A DNA stretch of 64,000 nt, from the NCBI GenBank assembly GCA_037179385.1, contig CM074187.1:9115450-9179449 (forward strand), given 5' to 3'. Positions 25,001 to 40,000 of this stretch are shown one piece after another. Position 1 is the stretch's first letter; each line of letters begins with the position of its first letter. The notes under the pieces are model-generated. The model was not told the origin of the DNA and did not search any database. It was given only the letters and a program-made list of their open reading frames with translations. The position numbers were made by a program, and so were the translations under genes. The DNA is from Holothuria scabra (taxonomy: Eukaryota; Echinodermata; Holothuroidea; Aspidochirotida; Holothuriidae).

Positions 25001-28000
25001 CTGCAACAAGACTGCCTTGTTGTGATGAGCTTATGGAGACTATTGACTAATTTTTGGAGCATAGTGTCCACATTATGCAACAAGTCACAGGTCCATGAAG
25101 CGATTCACCCAAAATTCTAACATTTACCATACTCTTTATTTGTTACGTTGAAAAACAGGAATGTGTTTTGTCCATTTAGATTAACTGAACCTGGCAGGCT
25201 TCATTCCAGAAGTCCGTCATTGCTGTCATTTTCACGTTTCAGTTTCATGCCACAGAACATGTTCAGTCCCATTGCACATCTGCATGCAGCTACTTGCAAA
25301 CAGCAAAGCATTCCACACTTTGCAACACCTTTGAACAAGCTCGTTGCAAGGCATTGCGTTGCATCGAGTCACATAGTGTGGATGGGGCTTAAGCTAACTG
25401 TTAGATGATCTTGTCTGACCAGATGTTTGCCTGGCTGTTATCTTGTGATGGAAAAGTTCATTTACAGTTGATTGAGTTTCTTACCAGGATGTTAGCTCTC
25501 ATTCTTAAAGTTGTGTTTTACCATCAGGTTTCAGTGAGATTATAAGAGATTAGGGAGGGTAGTGTTGAAAAAGAGTAAAAGAGAGTAGGAAAACTAGTTT
25601 TGTTGGAACTGGTTGGAAATGGCTTTTGTTTATAGGACTAATCTCCATCTAGCAATTGTTTGTGCTTCCTAGTTTCAATATGCTTCACGATGATTATATT
25701 TTTCACGAAGTAAAACGCTTTCATTATTGAATTTGTTGTTAAAACATTTGAAAATTGAGCATAAAATGTACAGTATCAGGATAATATAAATCTCTGCTTT
25801 AAAATATATTTTAATGACCATACTGAAATAGCTTAATCTAGCTACACTCTGTGTGATACAGGAAGTTTGTTTTATATTCCGTTTATATACATGATACTGT
25901 ACTGTACTTGATCATTAAACAATGTTTTCCCTTTTCTGTTGTATCATCAAAAACTTAAATGCATAGTTCTTATGCTTCAAGATAATTACCATTGATCATA
26001 CATAAAAGTATTGATATTCTGCAACATAGCTGCTCTTAATCTGTAAAAAGTGAACTTGAAGAAAGCAAATTCATATTTTTGGCCAATGATTTGTTTTTTC
26101 TTTATTTTGCATCCTATTAGTTTAACCTTGTATTGATTAGGAATGCTATCTTTCCCCTAAGGCATGTTATTATGGAATCAATGTACCAGAGTTCAGTTGC
26201 ATAAAATCGGCATGAGGAATTTTTTACCCTATTACATATTTCACCCGAGTCCCCACCAAAAGGGAGGTTTGGTGGGGTAATCAAATTTCACCCAACTTCC
26301 TGCTTAACTCATCCAAGCATGCTCCAAGAAACCACAAGCTTGATAAGAGGCAGCTAGTGGAAGATTTAAACAAAGGTGGAATGATGCCGTCTAGATGTGC
26401 CACTGTTTGTGAGCTGTGAAAGGCAAGCAGTGGGGCAACTTCTTATCTGGTTTTTTATTGACCTTCGTTCACTGAAGCAAAAAGGTGTGGACAGAGAATT
26501 TATAGGCAGGGAAATTCAACATGGGTTGTAAATTATACATCAAAACAAAGCATTGTCCAACCATGTGAACCCATGACATCACTCCTGCTTGCCTCAAGTT
26601 CTGTGTTGAAAATTTGCCACATTCAATCACTAATATCTCGAGAACGGGACATTGGAAATGAATTAAAATTTCACCAGAATGCTTAGAACTGGTTGCACTT
26701 TAACACAGCAAAAGTAAATTTGACTCTGAACTATACAAAGAAAAGTCGTCACAACCCTTTAGACACTTCACCCAAGGACTTAGCTGATGTTTCAAACTGA
26801 AGATAGAGGTAACTGCATTACACCAATAGTGTCTAGGAAGCTGAAATAGGGTTATTTTCAACAAATCAAGTTGATGTGTTCCACAACAGTATTTACATAT
26901 ATTTTGTATTACAGCTGATGTTGCTGGAGACCCTCATTTCATTACGATGGATGGTGCTCGGTTCACATTTAACGGTCTTGGTGAATTTGTAATGATCCAT
27001 TCTAAGGGTCCTGTTGGCTTTCAGCTGCAGTGCAGGACAGGATTGGCCCAAAACCATCTCAATGAGACTGTTCCTACTGCCACAGTATTCATTGGTTTTG
27101 CCTTAGAGTTCAAAGGTCACAAGGTTTGTCTACATTTTTCTTTTTTGGTTGTAGGGTTATACTTTCTCTAAAGGTCTTTAGAGTATCTGAGGTTCATTTC
27201 CCAGTCCTTTGTATTTCATGTAGTACAATGACCTGGTTCATGATATCCACCAAATTTTTCCAAACCTGCTTAGTTTTGTTCACATACTAATGACAAATAG
27301 TCAAACTTAGATGATTGCCACATCCTACGTACAAGTCATTCTTTAGTGAGTGGGAAATCAAAAGGTTAACTTCAGTTTACAAAAATTGTGTCTATACAAT
27401 TTTTCAAATTATGTACACAATGTTTTTGCAGCTGGGTCTTAAAAATACCAAAATTGTAACTCATTGCATAAGTGTTACATGTGAAACTTAAAGACAGTCA
27501 ACTCTCACTTCAGACTAAAATTTTTATAGTAGTCTACAAATATTCTCAATTGGTACAGATTTTTGATTTAGGGCAAATTTTAAAAAATGCACATTACTGG
27601 AGGTCATACCACACAGCATGTACTGCACCAAAAGTGTTATGATTACACATTTTATTTTGTATATTCACCCTGAAGCAATAAAATGAGATTGTGTCAGGAT
27701 GAGGATGAGCTTAATGAACTTAAGTCCCCCTCCCCCACAGTGGTGGGAGGACTCAAGTTAGTAGGTTTGGGGAATAAGATCTCTCTGGGTGAGAAGATTT
27801 GGCCTTTACTAATTTTGCTAATTAGAAGCCTTGCCATGTGGTGATACCCCCCAACACTCTTGTTAAGATACCAATATCAATGCAACACACCCTTTTAATG
27901 TTGTATTAGTAAATCTAACATAAGGATTTTTACAAAAATGTTTCATTCCTTAGAAATAGGATGAGAAAACATCAGATCATGCTGTATATTATCCACCACC

Positions 28001-31000
28001 AAAGTATTTGAAGAATGCAGATTCTCACCAAATAGGTAAAGACACCCTACCTTTTATGGTCCCGTTCCCAAACATTATAAGTCTTTCTCTGTCCCCCACT
28101 GCTTTTCCCATCATCCAAGGGAATTGGGGGCTGAGAACATGTACAGGTGAAGGTGGTCCTTTGCAGCCTCTTGTCTTTTTGCATCTTTTCAGGTTGAAGT
28201 TCTCCTGGATGAAGAAAGGTCAGAGATGGCAGTATGGTTCAATGAAGCACTTCTCACAGATTTAAATGTAGATGGTAAGGGAAGACCTCCAATCCCCACA
28301 AAATTAGTGTTCAGAGCCCCTTGTGGGCAGAGGGTTGTATAATATGCCCATCTTATCCCCCCTCCCCCCTGTATAAGAGGTGACTAAAGGGGAGGACTTG
28401 CACTGTATTTGAACTGTTTGACACCATATAACACACATGTTGGTGTGTTCTTAAATGTTATCTAGCTAACTAACAAATATGTGTTTAGAATATTCATGGG
28501 TTATTTTATCTGTTGTTAATCTCTTGCAGAGGCATACATATGCCCCCCTCCACCAATAATTTGTCATGCTTCCTTTTGTATGGTAAGCTAAAATCTCCCA
28601 ATTCCTCCCAAAAATGCCACTGTACTGTAGGATATGATAGGTTGCTTCATCTGTTAGTTAGTGGTGGGGATGTATGCAACAGCCCTCCTCTCCCCCCCCC
28701 CATCTTCCTCTCCTCCTCCTCCTCCCCCCCCCCCCATCATTTTTCATCATGCATATGCTTCAAGATATGTCAAGCATAGAACCATTTTGGATCTGTGCTT
28801 TGAAAGAAAAAATATTAAAATGGAAGACATGTTTGACTTTATCATCCTGGCTTACATGTTGGAAAAAATACCCTTAGAACAATCTGGCCAGGAACTGTCT
28901 TAAGTTCTGTCACTATGCGCATTTTGTTTGTGGGAAGCCTAGGGCTTTCATGGGTGGGAGGGGGGCTGGGGGAGGGGGCCGGGTTGTTAAGAGGGGTTTT
29001 GTAAGGGTTAGTTCTGGTCTTGTATTCTTAGTCATTACCTTTCCCTTTAGTTTTTTTTTTAATTTTCTGTCCTTTTTTCTTTTTCTTTTTGCTTATTTGT
29101 GTTTGCTACACAGCTACTTTAGGTAATTTGCTTTTGTTGTTATGGGGAGTAGAACTCTCGACAAGCCCCTCAGGGTTTTTTAGTTTTACTTCCATCTACT
29201 TCAGTGTTATGTATGTACTGTATTCATTATGTTTGTGTACTATCCATACATTTTGATGATGTAGAAAAACAAATAAACGAAACGAAATGAAATGAAGTAC
29301 TAATTATAAACCCATAAAGCATTTGAAAATGACCATGAAGGTTGAAATTTGAAAACACTTTATCTCAGAATAAGCTGAAAGGGGATGTAGCCCTACAGTG
29401 CACTGTAAGTAATTTGATTCCCTTTTTGCCAGCACTTATTTCAGAATTTGTTGTAAGTTGTTATTTGAACCCCAAAGTTGTTGGGCTTCTATTGTACCAG
29501 AATGGTAATCAAATCTGCTGCTCATTGAAGCAGCTAATAGGAGTAATGAACCAGTTGTCGGGTACTATAAATGGGAACCGCAGTTTTTCCCTAAAAACTG
29601 TAGTAGCCGTGACGGATCTCCTTAAAGGCTAATATCCCGTCATATACCACCTTGTATTTAGGAAGGATGGGGGGAAGACACTGTATTCAACATGTTAACT
29701 GTCAGTTAACATAGCCAGGTGTAGTTACAAGTTAACAAATTTTCTTACATCTTCCAATGTGTTCTTTTTTTTACAGCAAAGTAATTGATGACATGATTAC
29801 AGTATTTTTTAAGTCCACAAAGTGTTTTTTTGTTGGTGGAGTTTTACCTATAAAGAGATATGCCATATTTACCCCAGACTTTAATTCACCTCGACCTGTA
29901 CTAAAGAAAGAAAAAGGAGTCATTGTAGCCTGATTGGACAGAGTTTCAGAGAAAGTAATGGTATTGGATAGCATTACAAATAATAGAAAGCTTTATGTGC
30001 TTTTTTGAACAGAACCTTTCTTCACCCAAGACTGGCAAGTCATTCTTTTGAAAGAAGTCAATGGGAGAACTGGACGAGAGGAACTGGTAACAACGTTGTC
30101 ACTAGATTCTGGAAACACTACAAAACTTGTGTTTGCTGTTGTGAGTGGTACTCTGTCAGTCAGAATTACCAGCAAAGGTGCCATGGTGCTTAATTCTGTT
30201 GGCCTTCTTGGTGAGTGTACTTGGAACAGATTTCTTCTGTCAAAATCTCTTGAAAGCTGTCACAAATTGCTATTTAAGGTCGGTGTGTATATATTAGGTT
30301 TGGTGTGTTTGACTGTTAAAGGCTTCTAACATTTGAGGGTCTGAAATTTTTTTAGTTTCTGAGGTAACTCAATTTTTCCCCTTCTTGAACACCAAAAAGT
30401 CTCAACTCTGATGGCCCCATTGTGTAGTGTTATGATGGTTAATGGTTCATTTGGTCCATTACAAGTCCATTACATTCCACATCTCTTAATCGACTCTATG
30501 GTCAAGTGGTTAGAGCATCCAGACTTGCAGTTGGAAGGTTGGGAGTTCTAGTCCTGCACAGGTCATACCAAAGACTTAAAGGCCCAGTTCTCTCACCCCA
30601 AACAGTACCAATTCTCCTAACCTTCTTACTGAAGCCCCTCCCACAATTGTCTGAAATTCATCCTTATCCAGATACAATCTCAGTTTATTGCTTCAAGGTG
30701 AGTATAGAAAAACTCAGTTTATATAATTAAAACACTCTCAGTACTGTTCATGCTGTGTAATATAAGCTTTGGTACTCTGCATTGTTTGAATTAGCTGTCA
30801 ATCAAAGAGCTGAGCCAATTGAGAATATTGGTACACCCGTACCAAAATTGTAGTTTGGGGTGAGAGGTTTGCCCTTTTAAAAAGTGGGACCCACTGCCAT
30901 GGTGCTCATTAAAAGCAATGGAGTAGGGACAACAAGCCAGTGAGCTACAAGTGGAAAGAAGGCCGTAGCTGGCTCAACTTGAACCATTTTGTTGGAAACT

Positions 31001-34000
31001 GGGCCGTTAACTCCATCTGACTAACTCCACACCTCTGTTAACTCCATTTAACTAACTCCACACCTCTGTTAACTCCATCTAACTAACTCCACACCTCTTT
31101 GTTCTGAAACCTATGTATTCAGATCGTCCTGTGTTGCAACCCCCTATGTTCTGACTACTCCATCATAGATGAATGCATAGGTGTTAAAATACAGGGCAGT
31201 GGCTTTTGTTGTGTTTCTTTTGGTTGTTAAGAGGCATTGGTTTTATGTAAATAAATGTTATAATTCTTCACAGGCTCCAAGAACAACAATCTTACGGATG
31301 ACTTCCTTTTCCCCAATGGATCAAAGTTAGACGTAAAGGAAGGAGAAGTTCTCACAGACAGTAAAGTGTATCCCTTTGGCCTGGCATGTAAGTACAACTG
31401 TGGTCATAATGTCATTTGAAATTGTTCTCCTTAGGTCTCACTATTTTAAATCAACTTGTAGACTTTGTAGAATTCACACAATATCACATCCAGGAAAAAA
31501 GTTTGACACTTTAAAATTATTGTATGGAATTCACGGTGCATCATAATTATATACCTCATAAGGAAAGTTTTGTCTTAATTTATGTACATATATCAATTTA
31601 GATTAGGATAAACCCATGTGACAATTCGTGGGTGAGTCCAACAGCATAGTTGTAATGAGTCATGACTTGAGTCATTACTTTTCAAAAGGGAAATAACTTG
31701 GGAAATTGCAATACAATTTTCCTCTTAAAAAATACAGTGACTGAGAGGCACCTACTGAACTCAAGTCAATTTAAGGTTGTAAAGGACTGACTCAAGTGCA
31801 AAATTGTGTTACTAGTTACAACACTGTCTTACAATCATGTAACCCTGTTTATGTCCTACTACTGCTGCTCATTTCATGTGGTAAAACTTCAGGGTATCCA
31901 AGATTTGCATAATTGAGCTCCTGTGACAAATTGAGGTTGGGCAACTTTATGACTTCTCTCTTGTATTTTTTAAACGAACCCGTTTGGCTTTCTTTTCAGG
32001 GAGAACAAGTCCAGATACATCTTTGTTTACTTACCAAGAAGGTGAAAGCTGGGAGAGTATTAATGATAACACCCATATGCCAGTCTTTTTTGAGGATCTA
32101 ATAGAGGACCCATCTCTAACGGACAGGTTAGAGGAAGTCAGGAGAGAATGTGGAGGGGTTAAAGAATGTATGTTTGATGCTCTTATCACCAACAACATGG
32201 ATTTAGCCATTTACACTAAGAAGTATGTGGAGGAAGATTTGCTGAATAGAAAGATAGCTGGTAAGGCCATTGCTTCCTCCAAAATACCTCCTTCCATTTT
32301 GGTTTTCCAAAGCTGTTTGAAAGTCTTCCAGGTTCTTTTTAAGTTGATACACTCTTCATTGGATGACAGAATTATTGCATATTACAGAAACCCAAGGACA
32401 ATTTGTTAATAAGAAGTCACTTAAGCACTTAGTGTTATGCTTTTTTTCAGCTGTCTCTCCAATGAATGCATGGTCAAGTGGTCAGAGTATCCAACGTGCA
32501 GTCAGGAGGCCTAGAGTTAGACTCCTGGTTGGGTCACACAGAAGATTTTTAAAAGGAACCTACATCCATTGTGCCTGGTGCTCACCATAAGCAATGGAGT
32601 AGAGAAAACAAACCAGTGATTAACAAGTAGATACAGGCACAAACCAGTTTTCAACAAATGAAGGGCTATAAATTTGTCATGAGATTTGGAGCTCATGGTT
32701 TAGGAAACTTAATTAATCATTTGCAATCATTATCTGGTGAGGGAGGGAATGGATGCCCATTTTACAATGGTCAGCTCAAAAGAAATTTGCTTGTGGGTAC
32801 AATGATAGATTAAACATTTGTGAACATTGCATTAGCAAATGATAATGAATGATTACTACAAACATGCATGAGGACCTACCCAGAGTATATGACAGGAATT
32901 CCCCATTACCTATTCTTACCCGACTTACCAATAGCAACTCTGGTAAGAAGGATTAGGCAACCTTATTGATTTGTTGGGGGAGGGCATCCTATTGGCCCAG
33001 TACAGCTTTTCAGTGTGTCATGCATAGGTGACTTTCAACTTGTAAGGTCTCAGAAGTCAAGATGAGGTTCAGGTCTGCCATGAAGTCAGCTAAGCAGAGT
33101 TAAGAGGATCAGTTGTGTTGGACTTTTTCTAAATTCTGGGCATTTCCTGTAATGTACATCCTGAGAGTTTACTGTGGGATAACATGTCACTGTGTGTGCA
33201 TCAAAATGACGAAATGAGACATCTGTGAAGTTTTCCCCCTTTTATTCTTATGTGTGCCACAAAACACAGTAAAACTGCTTGGAAAAAGAAATAAAAATAT
33301 AATCAGTAACCAGCAATACATTACAGAAAGCATTACAACATTGAGGCCAGAAAGAAAGACATTTCAAGGCGAACAGGAACATTAAACATTACAACACACA
33401 CACACCTACACAGGGCGGGCTCTTGCATATCACGTGACAGAGCTCATTGCAGTGTCCGAATTTTCGTGTAGCTACGCCAGTTACGAGCTCCGCATGAGCG
33501 AGGAAAGACGTGCGAGGCCTTAGCTCTCATGAGCGGCTTGTACCCGGCAAGGTATCGTTTGCAGGCTCACACTAACACAAACTCACAGACAAACACACAC
33601 TCGGACTTTAACAAGATCCTGAAAAGGTGACTTAATACGTGGCTTGTCAGAACACTGAAAAAACCGTCACTTACAAATCGTTATGGAGTAGAACACTCAC
33701 ACAGTGTTTTAACAGCGGTTTTCTGGGTTAACTGGGGTTGACGGCCTTAAACTGGGGTCACAGCAGTATACAGGGGTGGAACTGTCAGGGAGGAAATTAA
33801 GGGAACAGTGTAATGACAGATAATAGCTAAATTAGTGGCACCCCGAATGAGGTTGTTACACCACACACAGAAGGAATTGGGTTGCATGAATTAATCCCCA
33901 CTGCAGTGAGGTGCATAAACAGGTAACGTCGCCTTATTTGACTGGAGAATAAAATACATGAAAAATACTTACAAATCTGAAGTGAAATGGTTGACAAGAG

Positions 34001-37000
34001 AATGCGAGGCTAGCTTAACGAAAACAGGAACAAAAGTGACTAGCCTAAAACGAGCCTTGCGAGACCTCGCTCAACTAAAGCATCTCTGTGCATTCTCTCC
34101 ACGCTAAAAGAAAGGAAAACTGAAATCCGGCCAAGAAATTGCGTAATGGATCACACAGGGATGAAGTAACTTATCGGTGCAGAAAACATTACACATACAG
34201 TCCCCTGACCACAAAGGATCAATAAATGTTGAGGATTATTAACTTAAGATGCTGGTGGAATAGGACTACCATTTGAAATTGTAATTACAGTCACCTCGTT
34301 GCCCAGAGTTTAATCTACAGCAGTAGAAGTACTGCAGCTTTTAAATTCAAAATTGTTTTGTTGCATTAAGGGAGCTCTCACCAAAGTTCAAAGGTCATAT
34401 TTAGTGGATATATCAGTTCTTTTGGGAGATACTTCACCATGCACTTCTACCAAGAATATTGTTTTCCATGTGAGTCCATGTCCTCCACAATGTTGTTCAT
34501 TAGTTTGTTTCTGCACACCTGTCACCCTCTCAAGTGTGATATTTTGCAGTTGAGGTTTTATTTTTTGTTTCATTTGTCAATTTTTAGTCTCGTAATTTCA
34601 TTTACAGCTAACACTCCCCCAAGTTTTGTCTCTCTCACTGAGATACATAGTGAACTAGGACAACATAGTGTCAGGGACAACACCACCCTTCTTGTCCAGA
34701 AAGGATACAACTATACCTATCGCATTATCTTCTTTGATCCTGACGAAACAGATAATGTCACCATCAGGTTAAGGGACAACGTTTTTGGAGCTTTTATAGA
34801 GGATGGTAAGGCACTGGGAGAGATATCTGAAACTCAGGGGGAGATCGAACATTCAAAGCATCTATGCAGGAAAAGTTTTGGAAAAACATGTTCGAAAAAT
34901 TAAAATAGTTCACGATGTCAACTTAGCTTACATCAATCTTGGTTAATGGTAGTGTATTTTTCATGCATCTTCTTACTTAAAAGTAGACAGCTGCAGAACT
35001 GGTGCTTGTTGTGAGGACTTTGTTCTATAGGATTGGGATCATGTCATAGCAGCAAGTGCATAAAATAAGAATCATGGATATTATTGCTGTTTTAATCTAT
35101 TTTCAGCAAGTCTACATTGATTTTATGTTAGCTCCACATTATTCTTCCATTTGGCCATGCTTGTGAAAGAGAATTTATAGTTCTTCAAACTTATTTTAAC
35201 TCATCAACAAATTCTTCCAAACTGTCTCACAGTGTTTGACATGATATGTATAGAGTTTGAAAGCTGATTAACAAATTATTCTTTAGAAAAACAATTCCAT
35301 GCTTTTAAACATTATCGCATGATCTGAGGGAGCTATATACCTATTAATGCATATATCAATTCTTCTTGGTGACCATACCTCAGTGTTAATATATGTGCAA
35401 TTGTACCAAACGTTTCATTCTCTACTAGCACATCCAGTGTCGAGTTAGAATGATATTTAGCTAAAATGATGTGAATGTGTAGTCCATGCTCTTGGAACTT
35501 AAAGGTGTAATCCTTTCACCCCAAACAGTCTCAATTTTCCTAGTCTTCTAACTTAAGCCTTTCCCAATACTGTCAAAAACTCATCCTCATCCAGATACAA
35601 ATTCAGTTTATTGTCTCAGGGTGAGTAAACAAGACCCAATGTGTAATCAGCTACAGTACCCTGCATTTTTTTTAATTTGCAGTCAATCAAAGAGCTTTTT
35701 CAATTGAGAATTTCTGTAGACTGCATAGTAGTTTGGGTTTAGAGTTGACTAACTTAACCTTCAGATTTTGTGTATCCATAAATAATGGATTTATGAATAT
35801 TTATGACAAGAAGTGGCTGGTTTAAAAGAATGGTAATACTTAACATGAGGTTTTCAGCTTGACTGCGTTATAGCTTACTTGACATTGCTATGTAGAATTT
35901 TTTAATAGTCTTTTACCCACCCCCTACCAAATCCTAGCCCTATTTGTTTTTAACAGGTAACATCCTCCACTACTCCCCACAAGACGTGGACCCCGTTCAG
36001 ATAACTCTGGTAGCAACTGATGGATTGGTTGGTATCAACCAGCCATTAACTGTTCTCATGTGCAATTGTTTTGGTGGTGTTTGCAACTATAATAGACTTC
36101 AGTCAGGGTCACAAGTTATCATAAACAAGTTTGCGGTAAGCTGCAGTTTTGGGGTTCTGTCTTTTTTAACTGCAGACCCCTAATATCATTCTTTTACTGG
36201 GACAGCCAACTCAGCCCCCTCAGGTGAATGCCTTTATGCACCTGTCCGAATTTCCCTCTCCATGTCCTTTTACAACTTCTCCAGTGTGGTGTGCACCATA
36301 AATGTAAGTGGACAGACCCTACCAAGAAGGGCACTGTTAAACTCTGTATATGCAGTCCTTTGTGTGTTAAGTGCCAATAGTTGAAAAAAGTGATGTTAGT
36401 AAAAACCATGAGCGTTAGGAAGTTTCCCCCGGCAGATGTTGCCCAAACCTTTGCATGTACAGTAGAGTATGTACAGTGTGCTCTTCAGCTATGCCCCAAT
36501 TTCATTGAAGAGAGGTGTGATAACTGTGGTTTTACATTACATTGTCTACTTTATTACAGTTTCTGGGGTGGTTTTGATGGTGTTGGTAGGGTAAATTGTG
36601 TGGATAGGGTGCATGGTGTGGGAAGCTGGATGGATGGTATAGATATGGTGGATCGTGTGGGGAAGCTGGCACGTGTGGATAGGGGGATGGTATGGAAAGG
36701 GTTGATTGTGTTGGTAGGGTGAATTGTGTTGGTAGGGTGAATTGTGTAGATAGGGTGGATGGGGGGCATGGTGTGGGTAGGTTGAATCGTATGGATAGGG
36801 TGCATGGTGTGGGTAGCTGGGTGGATGGTATAGATACGGTGGATCGTGTGGGGAAGCTGGATAGGGTGGATAGTATGGAAAGGGTTGATTGTGTTGGTAG
36901 GGTGAATTGTGTAGATAGGGTGGATAGGGGGCATGGTGTAGGTCAGTAAAGAGCTTTGTCTACCAAAAAATAGTATAATTCTCTTGAGACTTAAGTGTTT

Positions 37001-40000
37001 AACCCTCAGAAACTGGGGCCTTGCCCATGGACCTGACAGGCAGGAGTGTTTCAATTTCACGCTGGGAACAAAAATATTTTCGTCTCCATAATAGCTTGTG
37101 CACCAAATTTTGACATTCTGGCACCCTCACTGGGAATAGTGAATCCATTTTTCTTTCAGGGAGTTTTACACTTTACAGTAACAGTTTTGAAACCAGAATC
37201 AACTGAAAGGTGATTTGTGTAAATGTTTTTTCACATTGGAAATAACAGTTGAGAAGGAGAAGAATAGTATAAGGTGAAAGATGTAGAAACTATTATCCTG
37301 GGATTTTTCTGTAGTCCATGGAGACATTGAAAGTGCTTTACAATTGAAAATGTGCTGAAGTGCAAAAAGCAAGGAAAGAATTATTGGAGAAATATTTTGG
37401 GGTTCTGTTTCGTACATGGTGTTGTCCTGCAGATCAAAATGGCTTATACCATAACTCTATTCCATGATCCTTTGCAGTTACTATTTTTAAAAGGATACAC
37501 GGATCAGTTTTTAGACCGGTAAAGAGGCCGAGTTTGATATTTATATGTTACTAACATATATGGGTAACTGACTCGGCTTGTCAAAATTGTTATATTTTGA
37601 GTTCTTACCAAAGACATAGTCTTTTTTCTTTATCTACATCTCTATCTTCAAAAACTAAAAATAATCATGCATTTTTGCCTGATGGTTTTGCTGGCTGAAA
37701 ATTTTCAAAAACTGGTGAAAAAATGCTTAATTTCATCGTATCTCCTTAAAGACCACTCAATATAAAAGGGTTTACTTAGCTGTGGTTTTTGTCAATATTG
37801 CTTCTTTTGCTTTTTTCACATCTGGAAACATGACAGCAGTCTCTCAACATCTCAAAGGAAAAAAAAAATCCATTAATTTTTTGTTTGTTTATTCTCCCCT
37901 CCCCTGAAGCTGGTAGAATGTGACTGCTTAGATAGCTTCACGGGACCAGAGTGCAGAGGAGACTATGACAGCTGTACGGATCATCCTTGTTTCACTGGAG
38001 TGACTTGCATTGACCACCCACCCCCTGAAGATACCCCAACCTGCAGCATGTGTCCATCACCTCTCCTGGGAGATGGAAGTTCATGTCAAGGTAAAGGATT
38101 GGTTCAGAAGGTTGCAGGCCTTGAATTTTGAGGTGTGTGAGTGTCAGGGCTGGAAAAATTGTTTATATCCCAGGAAAGGAGTAGAATTATTTCCCTTGGA
38201 AGGGAGTAAAATTTCCCACAGTTCTCCCTATATTTCCATATACAGGAAGGGGAAATTTCCCTCCAGCTGCATAAATTTCCCTCCAGATGGCCAAATTTCC
38301 TGGGAAGCAGCCTTCCAGCTTCCCGACTTTTTGGAAAAAGTCGGGAAGCTGGGAGGCTCCTTCCCAGGAAATTTGGCCATCTGGAGGGAAATTTATGGTG
38401 AGTGTGATTCACACACCATCACTCACCTCAAATCGTTGTGAGGAGTGTGATTTTTGGTACACCCAGATGAAGAATGAGAGCTCCCATAAATCTATCTAAC
38501 TTTTTATAAAACAGCACACCTAATATACTCCATAATTTTTGAGGAGTGTGATACATAACATATGTGGAAAATCTAAAACTCAAGGCCTGAGGTTGCCAAT
38601 TGTTTTAAACCTCAAATTTACATACATCTTGATAGGGACTGCTTGTTTGTTCTAACGGTAAGAGCATCTGCCTCTCATGCGGAAGGCCCGGGTTCACTTC
38701 CCAGGTCGAGTCATACCAAAGACTCTAAAAAAGGAAGCTACTGCCATTGTGCGTGATGCTCTGCATAAGCAATGGAGTAGGGAAAACAAGCCAGTGAGCC
38801 ATAATTGGAAAAAAGGCCGCAACCGGCTCGACTTGAACCAACAGGTTGGAAACTGGGCTGTAAAACTCTATCTACCTAACTATATCTTGATAGTTATTGA
38901 AAAGGACTTCATGCTTCATGCACTTTGTTTTACTCTTGTCTTCACTACCCAAAACTCTTTAAAATATGCCAGGGATATTTATCTGAATTTAATTGGCCTT
39001 TGTGCATTGTTAAAAGCATTGTTCAAGAAACATGAGACTTAGCTAGTAGGCCAGCCAAAAAGCAAATCATTTAGCATGCTTGGCAGGAAGCATGGTAGGT
39101 GGCCCTTGCTGTCATATCAAAGCCCAAGGAAGTTTGTAACAACCGTGTTAATATGGAATTGTATGTGATATGGTTAGCTACCTGACAGATATAATTTTTG
39201 TTGATTATACCCTTCCAGATTTTGATGAGTGTGCCAGTTCTTCCAGTAATCTATGTCAACAGGACTGTGTAAATATGGAAGGCAGTTACAAATGTGCCTG
39301 CAGACCAGGATATGAACTCCTTCCTGATGGATACAACTGCCAAGGTAGGCTTTGTCAAAATCAATCGGGTGTGCGGTCTGGTGGGAGAGCATCCACTTTT
39401 CATGCCAAAGGCCCAGGGTTTAATTCCTAAGTTGAGTCACACCAAAGACTTAAAAATTGGAACTGGCTGAGGTTGTCTGTGATTTTTCGCATAGGCAATG
39501 CAGTTGGGACAACAGTGCAGTACCTCGTAACTGGAAAAGAAGGTTGTAGGTGGCAGTCTTTTAGTTAAACAAGAATGCTAGAAATTGAGGCATAAAACTC
39601 CTAACTTCATCAAAATCAATGGGGACTGCAATTTTTCATTCTGTATTCATAGCACTAGGGTTATTTATCATTGGTATCTGCCAGTCATGTTATTCCTCTG
39701 TCATTATATTTGATTTGTATACAAAAATTTTGATACTTCTGTTCCTGGAAGAGACTTTGAGGTTAAATATGAAAAAAAGGTGGTAAGAAGGTACATTAAT
39801 GTGATGTTTCTCTGAAACTAAGCTGTAGAACTTCATCAAAGTAACTAACGTAATCAGATATTTCCAAAGAAGTCAAAAATGAGATTTAGATGACATTTAG
39901 GTGAGAGGAAACAACAGCAGTTGCCATAAATTCAACCAAGTCTTATTCTCCCCATACCCATTGCTTTATCCTCACTGCAGTGAAGTCCGCCTTTAGGTGC

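Noticed and set aside
28513..28903. Overlapping Pro/Ser-rich frames in intron 8
   Set aside because: Produced by the C-rich low-complexity tract.
36554..37060. Open frame on the minus strand with repeated HPIHTIHP-type words
   Set aside because: It is the reverse translation of the G-rich minisatellite; no domain, and the + strand shows the same artefact.
38641..38710. tRNA gene
   Set aside because: A- and B-box-like sequence is present but no complete cloverleaf, and it continues into a SINE body; it is a tRNA-derived SINE head.
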